Source of the DNA: Actinomycetota bacterium
Lineage (GTDB): Bacteria; Actinomycetota; Thermoleophilia; UBA2241
DNA: 11,529 nt
Direction: 5' to 3'
Assembly: GCA_003164655.1 (NCBI GenBank)
Contig: PLTW01000247.1
Span: 1,546-13,074 of the forward strand
Shown: positions 1 to 5,869 of the stretch, one piece after another
How positions within the stretch are numbered: position 1 is the first letter of the stretch
How the letters are laid out: every line of letters starts with the position of its first letter
Program-made: the position numbers and the translations under genes
The notes under the pieces: model-generated
What the model saw: the letters and a program-made list of their open reading frames with translations, nothing else
Databases searched by the model: none
What the model was told of the DNA's origin: nothing

Positions 1-501
1 GGCTACGATCCGCGCGACGACGGTCCCGGCGGCAATCCGACCGACCGCGGCACCACCCTCCTCGACGCTCTGAAGTACTGGCGTACGCGCGGCATCGACC
101 GCCAGACGGTCAAGGCCTTCGTCGAGGTCGACGCCCAGTCGGTCGAGAACGCCAAGCTGGCCATCGACCTGTTCGGCTGCCTGTACGTCGGCGTCGAGCT
201 GCCCGACGCCGTGCTGCCCGACTCGCCGGGCGATCTGCCCGCCTGGACGGTGACGCCCGACGGCACGCCGCACCACAAGCCCAACCCGCATAACGGTCAC
301 TGTGTGGTCTATGCCGCCTACGATGCCGCGGGCCCGACGGTGGTCACCTGGGGCACGACCGTCAAGGCCTCGTGGGGGTTCCACACCGCCTACTGCGACG
401 AGCTCTACGCGCTGCTGTCGCCCGTCTGGCTGCGGCACGACCCGCCCGGCATCGACGTGGCCACCCTCACTGCCGACCTCGAGCTCGTCGCGCGGCACTA
501 G
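1..501 (+). CDS. Probable papain/C39-like cysteine-peptidase-fold protein, 3' part only
   Basis: The gene enters from the left edge in frame 1 and stops at TAG 499-501, leaving the last 166 residues. The fragment has a YWRTRGI-type segment near residues 25-31, then NGHCVVYAAYD (about residues 98-108) and VVTWGTTVKASWGF (about 114-127), and ends in an acidic helix (ATLTADLEL). The Gly-His followed about 17 residues later by a Trp-Gly strand resembles the His and Asn-Ser-Trp-Gly part of papain/C39-like peptidases. From memory, similar proteins occur as uncharacterised, often phage- or secretion-associated hypotheticals. The expected catalytic Cys would lie upstream of the window, so activity cannot be judged. 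At the usual Asn/Asp position before Trp-Gly there is Thr, which may mean a non-peptidase member. The fold is inferred from motif order; the reading frame itself is secure. Confidence 0.6.
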   Translation, partial: GYDPRDDGPGGNPTDRGTTLLDALKYWRTRGIDRQTVKAFVEVDAQSVENAKLAIDLFGCLYVGVELPDAVLPDSPGDLPAWTVTPDGTPHHKPNPHNGHCVVYAAYDAAGPTVVTWGTTVKASWGFHTAYCDELYALLSPVWLRHDPPGIDVATLTADLELVARH

Positions 502-609
502 GGCGAGTCGGGGGCGGCCGGGCGCCGCGCGGATCCCTGCGGCGGGGGGCAGCCCGGCGCCGCGCGGGCGCCTGCGCCGGCGGGCATACCAGTCTCAAAG
601 GAGGAAGCC
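502..609. other. GC-rich intergenic spacer with a 12-bp direct repeat
   Basis: The spacer carries GGCGCCGCGCGG twice (521-532 and 556-567) and three copies of the self-complementary word GGCGCC (521, 556, 567). The last two can pair into a 6-bp hairpin (556-561 with 567-572, 5-nt loop). No T-tract follows, so intrinsic termination of the upstream gene is only possible, not shown. A purine-rich AAAGGAGGAAG sits at 597-607, directly before the next gene, and is an almost ideal Shine-Dalgarno sequence. Confidence 0.4.
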
Positions 610-1227
610 ATGACCGAGCCACGCGAGGTCGCCGAACAGTCAGAGGAGATCGTCGAGGGCCTGTATCACTGGTACATTCACAACGCCGCTATCGGCGGCG
701 CGATGTCGAGTTCGCACGCCCTCGTGTCGGGCGACGACTGCGTCTTTGTCGACCCGGTGCGCCTCGCCGACGACGCCCTGGCCGCCCTGCCCAGGCCGGG
801 CGCCGTCGTGCTGACCGCCCGCTGTCACCAGCGCGCCGCCTGGCGCTACCGGCGCGAGCTCGGCGCCGAGGTCTGGCTGCCGGTCGACGCGACCGCCGCC
901 GACGAAGAGCCCGACCGCCGCTACGGCGAGGGCGACACGCTGCCGGGCGGCCTCGTCGCCGTGCGCACGCCGGGACCGGAGTGGCCCCACTACTCGTTCC
1001 TGCGCGTTGCCGAGCCGGCCGTGCTGTTCTGTTCCGACCTCGTCTCGCACGAGAGCGGCGGCGTGCTGCACTTCATACCGCCCGAGTATCACGAAGACCC
1101 CGCCGAGACCCGGCGCAGCGTCGAACGGCTCCTCGAGCTGCCCTTTGCCATGCTCTGCTTCGATCACGGCGCGCCGCTGCTCGACGGCCCCCAAGAGGCC
1201 CTGCGGCGGCTGCTGGCCACCTCGTAG
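610..1227 (+). CDS. Metallo-beta-lactamase-fold protein with degenerate metal motif
   Basis: A 205-residue protein of MBL-fold length. The ATG at 610 is preceded by AAAGGAGG, 4 nt past a near-perfect Shine-Dalgarno, so the start is secure. The strand order is MBL-like: a VFVDP strand (45-49), the VVLTA strand (66-70) where HxHxDH should follow, a TPGPEWPHYSF segment (120-130), an LFCSDLV strand (139-145) and a CFDHG end strand (183-187). The metal motif reads Thr-Ala-Arg-Cys-His-Gln-Arg-Ala (69-76), so at most one of the usual first-site ligands is present. The TPGH His is Pro, whereas Asp143 and His186 remain at the places of the bridging Asp and last His. A classical dinuclear zinc hydrolase is therefore unlikely; a mononuclear, altered or non-catalytic role is more plausible. 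Substrate is unknown and neighbours give no clue. Confidence 0.75.
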   Translation: MTEPREVAEQSEEIVEGLYHWYIHNAAIGGAMSSSHALVSGDDCVFVDPVRLADDALAALPRPGAVVLTARCHQRAAWRYRRELGAEVWLPVDATAADEEPDRRYGEGDTLPGGLVAVRTPGPEWPHYSFLRVAEPAVLFCSDLVSHESGGVLHFIPPEYHEDPAETRRSVERLLELPFAMLCFDHGAPLLDGPQEALRRLLATS

Positions 1228-1414
1228 GACAGGCGCCGCCCCGCCTTTTAGTTTGCCGAACGACCCGCGGGGCGACAACCTGGTGATCGACGACCCTTCG
1301 TGGTCGGCGCCCCCGCGGCGGGCTGCGCCGCGGGGGGTCGTTTCGGCGCCGGCAGCGCCACCGCCGGTGGTGCCTCGGCGGGTCGCCGCCCGCCGGGCAA
1401 CGAGAGGAACGCGC
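1228..1414 (+). promoter_or_regulatory. Candidate promoter and structured leader before the ABC exporter operon
   Basis: A weak promoter can be drawn directly after the upstream stop: AGGACA (1226-1231), 17-nt spacer, TAGTTT (1249-1254). The implied leader of about 150 nt holds three GC-rich hairpins. One is an 11-bp perfect stem (1310-1320 with 1326-1336, 5-nt loop). The second is an 8-bp stem with one G-T pair (1355-1362 with 1366-1373). The third is a 6-bp stem (1377-1382 with 1389-1394), which ends just before GAGAGG (1402-1407), the likely Shine-Dalgarno. The strand 1259-1270 could also pair with 1329-1343, competing with the first stem. Attenuation is an inference; no long U-tract follows the hairpins. 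Confidence 0.3.
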
Positions 1415-2428
1415 GTGCAGAGTAGCAGTCAGGGGCTTGCGCCCACCGCGGCAGCCGCCCTGGAGCGGGGGCTGGCTTGTAACCTGGACGACGTCATCAT
1501 GACGGTCGGCCTGTCGAAGACCTTTCCCGGCGGCATCCGCGCCGTCGAGTCGCTCAACCTGACGGTCGCCGCCGGCGAGATCTTTGGCCTACTGGGCCCT
1601 AACGGCGCCGGCAAGACGACGACCGTCGGCATGCTGTCGACACGTGTCATCCCGACCGCCGGCGAGGCTTGCGTGGGCGGCGTCGACATCGTCGCCGAGC
1701 CGGCTCTGGCCAAACAGGCGATCGGCGTGGTGGCTCAGTCCAACACGCTCGACCGCAGCCTGACGGTCTGGGAGAACCTGTACTTCCACTGCCGCTACTT
1801 CGGCGCCGACAAGGCCGCCGCGCGCGCCCGGGCCGACGAGCTGCTCGCGCAGTTCCACCTGGCCGACCGGGCCCGGGCCGACGTCGCCACGCTGTCGGGC
1901 GGCATGGCCCAGCGGCTCATGGTCGCCCGCGGCATCGCCCACCGGCCGCACATCCTGTTCCTGGACGAGCCCACGGCCGGCCTCGACCCGCAGAGCCGCC
2001 TGGCCCTCTGGGAGATCCTCCACGGCCTTCACGGCGAGGGTCTCACCGTGCTGCTCACGACGCACTATATGGAAGAGGCAGACCAGCTCTGCGACCGGGT
2101 GGCGATCATGGACCACGGCCGTATTCTGGCTCTCGACACGCCGCGCGGACTCAAGGCCTCGGTCGGTGCCGACACGATCGCCCGGGTGGCCACGACCGGC
2201 GACCCGGCTGCGTTTGCCGCCGCGCTCGCGGCCGGCCTCGGCGACGGCGCCCGCACCGAGACCGGCGACGGTGCGGTCACCGTGTTCCTCAAGGGCGCCG
2301 ACGGCGTGGTGCCGCGGATCGTGGCCCTGGCCGACGCGGGCGGCTTTGCCATCACCGATCTGTCGGTCAGCGAGCCCACGCTGGAGACCGTGTTCATCGC
2401 CTTGACCGGCAAGGAGCTGCGCGAATGA
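1415..2428 (+). CDS. ABC exporter ATP-binding protein, DrrA-like
   Basis: A cytoplasmic ATPase of 337 residues that would energise the permease encoded by the next gene. All nucleotide-binding motifs are intact: Walker A GPNGAGKT (61-68), Q-loop Gln108, signature LSGGM (160-164), Walker B ILFLDEP (180-186) and H-loop His217. The C-terminal region (about 250-337), ending in SEPTLETVFIALTGKELRE, matches the accessory domain of DrrA-type multidrug and antibiotic exporters. I chose GTG 1415 because GAGAGG lies 7 nt upstream. An ATG at 1499 without a good ribosome site would remove the first 28 residues, which lie before the conserved fold. The stop overlaps the permease start by ATGA, implying translational coupling. 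Substrate is not predictable from sequence; DrrA relatives export drugs, lipids or antibiotics. Confidence 0.93.
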   Translation: MQSSSQGLAPTAAAALERGLACNLDDVIMTVGLSKTFPGGIRAVESLNLTVAAGEIFGLLGPNGAGKTTTVGMLSTRVIPTAGEACVGGVDIVAEPALAKQAIGVVAQSNTLDRSLTVWENLYFHCRYFGADKAAARARADELLAQFHLADRARADVATLSGGMAQRLMVARGIAHRPHILFLDEPTAGLDPQSRLALWEILHGLHGEGLTVLLTTHYMEEADQLCDRVAIMDHGRILALDTPRGLKASVGADTIARVATTGDPAAFAAALAAGLGDGARTETGDGAVTVFLKGADGVVPRIVALADAGGFAITDLSVSEPTLETVFIALTGKELRE

Positions 2429-3276
2429 GCGCCGTCGCCGACCATCTCGCGACGCGCCGCGCGATGGGCTTTCGCCCATCGCGCGGCGCGTCGCTCGCGG
2501 CCTTCTGGGCTCTGCTGCTGCGCGACCTGCGCGTTCTGCGCAAGACGATCGTCGTGTTTGCCATCCGCACCGTCATGCAGCCGCTGCTGCTGGTGTTCGT
2601 GTTCACCTACGTCTTTCCCAAGATCGGCCAGGGGGTGGGTGGTTCGTCGTCGTCGGAGGCGGCCTTCTCGACCCTGCTCATGGCCGGTGTGGTGGGGACG
2701 TCGATGATCTTTCAGGGGGTGCAGGCGGTCGCCCTGCCGCTGGTGCAGGAGTTCGGCTACACGCGCGAGATCGAAGACAGGGTCATGGCGCCCCTGCCGG
2801 TGTGGGGGGTGGCGGTCGAGAAGATCGCCGCCGGCGCCGTGCAGGCGCTGATCGCCGGCCTCGTCGTGTTCCCGCTGGCGGCCGTCATTCCGGCGACGCC
2901 GGTGCACCTGCACGTGCACTGGCTGTTCCTGCTGACCATCGCGCCGATCGCGGCCGTGCTCAGCGCGGCCCTCGGCCTGACGATGGGCACCCGGGTCAAG
3001 CCCCAGCAGGTGCCCCTGCTGTTTGCCATCGTCGTGCTGCCGATCACCTTCCTCGGCGCGGTCTACTACCCCTGGGCGTCGCTCGCGCCCATCCGCTGGC
3101 TGCAGATCGTCGTGCTGGTGAACCCGTTGGTCTACATGTGCGAAGGCTTTCGCCTGGCGCTCACGTCGGGCGTCGTGCACATGCCCATCTGGGCCATCTA
3201 CGCGGGCATGATCGCCTTCACCGTCGTGCTGTCGTGGGTGGGTATCGACGGCTTTCGGCGGCGCGTGCTGAGTTAG
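2425..3276 (+). CDS. ABC-2 type exporter permease, DrrB-like
   Basis: A 283-residue inner-membrane subunit pairing with the ATPase just upstream. About six hydrophobic segments are visible (roughly residues 43-65, 83-105, 133-156, 165-187, 197-216, 255-273), the usual ABC-2 layout. The loop after the second segment contains EIEDRVMAPLP (115-125), the conserved DrrB-family cytoplasmic motif. The ATG overlaps the previous TGA (ATGA). The first about 24 residues form a basic, Ala/Arg-rich tail encoded largely by a perfect 21-bp inverted repeat (2449-2494), described separately. The gene is convergent with the following regulator, only 21 bp separating the two stops, and no convincing terminator is visible there. 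The pair probably exports a hydrophobic small molecule; which one is unknown. Confidence 0.92.
   Translation: MSAVADHLATRRAMGFRPSRGASLAAFWALLLRDLRVLRKTIVVFAIRTVMQPLLLVFVFTYVFPKIGQGVGGSSSSEAAFSTLLMAGVVGTSMIFQGVQAVALPLVQEFGYTREIEDRVMAPLPVWGVAVEKIAAGAVQALIAGLVVFPLAAVIPATPVHLHVHWLFLLTIAPIAAVLSAALGLTMGTRVKPQQVPLLFAIVVLPITFLGAVYYPWASLAPIRWLQIVVLVNPLVYMCEGFRLALTSGVVHMPIWAIYAGMIAFTVVLSWVGIDGFRRRVLS
2449..2494. repeat. Perfect 21-bp inverted repeat inside the permease 5' coding region
   Basis: Arms 2449-2469 and 2474-2494 are exact reverse complements, separated by the 4-nt loop TTTC. The first mismatch lies outside, at 2448/2495. In mRNA this is a very stable GC-rich hairpin starting 25 nt into the permease coding sequence and covering codons 9-24, the non-membrane N-terminal tail. 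It has no U-tract, so it does not look like a terminator. Confidence 0.9.
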
Positions 3277-3297
3277 GCGGGCGCCCCGGGACGGGCT

Positions 3298-4362
3298 TCA
3301 GGCGGGCGCCGCCGGGGCGGGCTCTCTCACGCCGGCCGCGGCGACCGTGGCCAGCAAGTCGAGCAGCTCGGCGACGCCGTCCGACGGGGCCTGGGGCAGC
3401 GTCACGGTGATCGCCACGGCGGCGCCAGCGTCGCGGCCGACCAGAACGTGGCCGGCGCCCGGCCCGCCGGGCTGGGCGGCGCCGGCCGTGCGCCGCGGCC
3501 CGGTAACGACGCACGAGACCGCCCCCAGTGCCTCGCAGGCCGCGTGCGCCAGCCCCTCGAAACGCGCGCCCTCGTCGGTTGCGGCAAGGGTCGCGGCGAG
3601 CGCCGGCGCCATGTCGCGCAGCGCCTCGCACAGCCTTCTCAAGTCATCGCGGCCGGAGCGCGACGCCGCCCGCAGCGACGTGTTGTGCAAGGCCACGGCG
3701 GCCTGCCCGGCCACCGCCTCGCAGAGCCGCAGCTCCTGGCGGGAGTACGAGCGCGCGCGCCGCGCGTCGCTTGCCTCGAGCAGGCCGATCGCCTCGCCGC
3801 GGTAGACCAGCGGCAGCATGAGCAGGCTGCGGTCGCCGCCGCTGCGCAGGGTGGCGACCTCGGCCGCGTCGGCGCGCGGGTCGTCGACATTCACCACTGC
3901 CGGGGTGTGCTCGTCCAACACCTTGCGGGTGAGGGGGTATTGACGCACGTCGTACGTCTCGGTGTCGGGCAGGCGCTTGCCCGTAGCGTCGTACTCGGCC
4001 AGCGTGCGCACCAGCCTGAGCTCGCGGTCGTAGGCCGACACGGCGCAGAAGTCGCAGTCGAGCAGGTGCGTCACGCGGCGCGCGATCTCGGCAAGCAGCG
4101 GCTGCAGGTCGACTTCGCTGGCCACGGCGATCGAGGTCTCGACGATGGTGTCGAGCTCGCGTTCGCGGGCGCGCCGGGCGGCCAGCTGCGAGCTGCCGCC
4201 GATCGCCCGGGCGAGCTCCTCGATGTCGTCGACGGCGATGCGCCGGTGGCCGCCGGCGGTGCGCGTGCAGGGCAGAAAGCCGGTCGCCGTCCAGCGGCGG
4301 ATGGTCACCGGCGAGACCCCGAGCCGCCGGGCCGCGCGCTGGACGTTCAGAAAGGCGCTCAT
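3298..4362 (-). CDS. MerR-type HTH / GAF-domain transcriptional regulator
   Basis: A 354-residue DNA-binding regulator. Residues 5-50 form a MerR/BldC-like winged HTH (VTIRRWTATGFLP at 19-31, then a GGHRRI wing at 37-42). Residues about 58-75 look like a connecting helix. Residues about 75-230 form a GAF domain, with strand FCAVSAYD (105-112), RSLLMLPLVYRGEAIGLLE (178-196) and the closing helix EAVAGQAAVALHN (215-227). The last 120 residues are Ala-rich and may hold a second, degenerate GAF-like fold (strands at 281-287 and 314-321). GAF domains bind small molecules such as cyclic nucleotides, haem or metabolites; the ligand is not predictable here. ATG 4362 is chosen because the HTH starts at once and a promoter is placed exactly for a leaderless mRNA. 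The gene is divergent from the dehydrogenase-permease pair, its likely target together with itself. Confidence 0.85.
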   Translation of the reverse strand: MSAFLNVQRAARRLGVSPVTIRRWTATGFLPCTRTAGGHRRIAVDDIEELARAIGGSSQLAARRARERELDTIVETSIAVASEVDLQPLLAEIARRVTHLLDCDFCAVSAYDRELRLVRTLAEYDATGKRLPDTETYDVRQYPLTRKVLDEHTPAVVNVDDPRADAAEVATLRSGGDRSLLMLPLVYRGEAIGLLEASDARRARSYSRQELRLCEAVAGQAAVALHNTSLRAASRSGRDDLRRLCEALRDMAPALAATLAATDEGARFEGLAHAACEALGAVSCVVTGPRRTAGAAQPGGPGAGHVLVGRDAGAAVAITVTLPQAPSDGVAELLDLLATVAAAGVREPAPAAPA

Positions 4363-4590
4363 GCCGGCAACCTATCGGGCGCCGCCGGGATGGTCAAGTA
4401 CGAGCAGTTCCGCGGCCGGATCGTGAACAAGTTTGCGCAAGGAATCGGCCTGTCAGTTGGCCGCGATAGCTGGGAGAATCCCGTCACCGTCGGTGGCCGC
4501 GGTCAAATCTTCCGAGCAAGTTTCGGCCGCCCACTCGACAAGTTCGCACGCGCCGGCCGGACGGCTGGAGCACACGAAAGGGTGATAGAC
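4363..4590. promoter_or_regulatory. Divergent control region with four CAAGT words
   Basis: This 228-bp region separates the regulator from the dehydrogenase gene. The word CAAGT occurs at 4395, 4428, 4517 and 4539 (steps 33, 89 and 22 bp), all in the same orientation. Two copies share the longer form ACAAGTTYGCRC (4427-4438 and 4538-4549), and the copy at 4516-4527 is a weaker match. The first long copy overlaps the palindrome TTGCGCAA (4433-4440). These are candidate operator half-sites. I could not identify a convincing -35/-10 pair for the plus-strand gene. A GAAAGGG ribosome site at about 4577-4582 precedes its ATG. Confidence 0.4.
4369..4397 (-). promoter_or_regulatory. Promoter of the HTH/GAF regulator, giving a leaderless transcript
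   Basis: Read on the minus strand, a -35 box TTGACC (4397-4392), a 17-nt spacer and a -10 box TAGGTT (4374-4369) form a good vegetative sigma promoter. Only 6 nt separate the -10 box from the ATG at 4362, so transcription should begin at or next to the start codon. No strong Shine-Dalgarno is present, which agrees. One CAAGT word (4395-4399) overlaps the -35 box. Confidence 0.55.
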
Positions 4591-5784
4591 ATGCGGGTCC
4601 TGCAACTGGGTGTCGGTTCGGTGGGCGAGGTGACGTCGCGCACCATGGCCCCCGATCCCGACGTGAGCTGCGTCGTGCTGGCCGACGTCGATGAGCAGCG
4701 GCTGGCCGAGGTGGCCGCCAAGCTGCCGCCCGGCAAGGTCGAGACGCTGCCGCTCGACGCCACCGACAAGGAGGCCCTCGTCAAGGCGCTGACCGGCGTC
4801 GAGCTGTGCTTCAACGCCCTGATCCCCGAGTACAACCTCGACATCATGGCCGCCTGCGTGGAGACCGGCACGAACTACCTGGACATGGCGGCCGCCGGGC
4901 CGCGTGACGTCGTGGGCACGGCCGACGTCGACGAAGAGATCGCCCTCGACGGCGAGTTCAAAAAGAAGGGCCTCACGGCGCTCGTCTTCTTCGGCATCGA
5001 CCCCGGCGCCAGCGACGTCTTCGCCCGGGCACTCTACGACCAGTTCGACACCGTCGAGCGGCTCACGGTGCTCGACGGCGACAACAGCTCGGTCGACGGC
5101 GTCGACTTTGCCCCGAGCTTTTCGCCGACCACCATGGTCGAGGAGTGCCTCATCTTGCCGCCGCACGCCTTCGAGAACGGCAAGAAGATCCGCCGCACGT
5201 CGCTCACCACGACTCGCGAGTTCGACTTTCCGGCCCCGGTCGGCAAGCTCAAGGTGTGGAACGTCGACCACGAAGAGGCCCAGCTCATGCCCATGTTCCT
5301 GAGCGCCAAGGGTCTGCGCGACGCCGACTTCTTCATCGCCCTCGACGACCAGTGGGTCAACCTGCTGCTCACCTGGCGCAAGCTCGGTTTCGACCACAAC
5401 AAGGAGATCGAGTTCGAGGGCGCGCGCTTCCGGCCGCTCGACCTGCTGGTCAGCCGGCTGCCCAAGTCGGTCGACCTGATCGGCCGCATGCACGGCGCGG
5501 TGTGTGTCGGGGCGCTGGCCGACGGCACCATCGCCGGCAAGCGCGTGCGCCGCTACATGTATCAGATCACCTCGCACGACGAGGCCTTCCGCACCATGGG
5601 CGTGCAGGGGACCGGCTACCAGACCGGCATCCCGGCCGCCTGCGGAGCGCTGCTGCTGGCCAAGGGCATCTTCAGCAAGCCGGGCGTCTATGCGCCCGAG
5701 CAGATCGAGCCGGCGCCGTTCCTCGAGCTGATGACCCAGCACGGCGCGCCGTGGGGTGTGGTCGACCTGTCGCTCGACCAGTAA
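4591..5784 (+). CDS. Saccharopine dehydrogenase-like NAD(P)-dependent oxidoreductase
   Basis: A 397-residue cytoplasmic enzyme of the saccharopine/carboxynorspermidine dehydrogenase superfamily (Lys9-like). The N-terminus is a Rossmann fold with GVGSVG (7-12), and Asp32 at the end of the second strand is in the position that contacts the cofactor ribose. The segment ALIPEYNLDIMAACVETGTNYLDMA (76-100) and FGIDPGASD (134-142) are typical of the family, the latter at the junction to the catalytic domain. ATG 4591 is supported by AAAGGG about 8 nt upstream and by the Rossmann strand beginning at residue 2; the open frame continues far upstream but only as antisense to the regulator. The enzymes act on amino-acid or polyamine adducts joined through a secondary amine. 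The exact substrate is not evident. A polyamine-type permease gene follows 85 bp downstream, suggesting amine or lysine-related metabolism. Confidence 0.85.
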   Translation: MRVLQLGVGSVGEVTSRTMAPDPDVSCVVLADVDEQRLAEVAAKLPPGKVETLPLDATDKEALVKALTGVELCFNALIPEYNLDIMAACVETGTNYLDMAAAGPRDVVGTADVDEEIALDGEFKKKGLTALVFFGIDPGASDVFARALYDQFDTVERLTVLDGDNSSVDGVDFAPSFSPTTMVEECLILPPHAFENGKKIRRTSLTTTREFDFPAPVGKLKVWNVDHEEAQLMPMFLSAKGLRDADFFIALDDQWVNLLLTWRKLGFDHNKEIEFEGARFRPLDLLVSRLPKSVDLIGRMHGAVCVGALADGTIAGKRVRRYMYQITSHDEAFRTMGVQGTGYQTGIPAACGALLLAKGIFSKPGVYAPEQIEPAPFLELMTQHGAPWGVVDLSLDQ

Positions 5785-5869
5785 GGCGCCCGGCAGCGCA
5801 CGTGACCCGGCGAGGCAGACCACAGACCGGCAGGGGGGGCGGTATGGTAAGGCAAGGGAGAGGTGTCGC

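Noticed and set aside
1283..1414. In-frame GTG at 1283 that would lengthen the ABC ATPase by 44 residues.
   Set aside because: No ribosome site before it, and the added sequence is Pro/Ala/Arg-rich from hairpin DNA; GTG 1415 has GAGAGG at good spacing.
2449..2494. The permease hairpin as an intrinsic terminator or an insertion-sequence end.
   Set aside because: No T-run follows, it is inside a coding frame, and there is no transposase or target duplication nearby.
3277..3297. Terminator between the convergent permease and regulator genes.
   Set aside because: Only a direct repeat of GGCGGGCGCC (3276-3285 and 3301-3310) and a weak 6-bp pairing with a 26-nt loop are present, with no T-run.
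3448..4590. The dehydrogenase reading frame stays open for about 380 codons upstream of ATG 4591.
   Set aside because: This part is antisense to the well-supported HTH/GAF regulator, and the Rossmann fold starts at residue 2 from ATG 4591, which has a ribosome site. The open frame is a GC-codon artefact.
4363..4590. A metabolite riboswitch in the dehydrogenase leader.
   Set aside because: No conserved core of a known riboswitch class could be recognised by eye, and no clear promoter or terminator hairpin pair is present.
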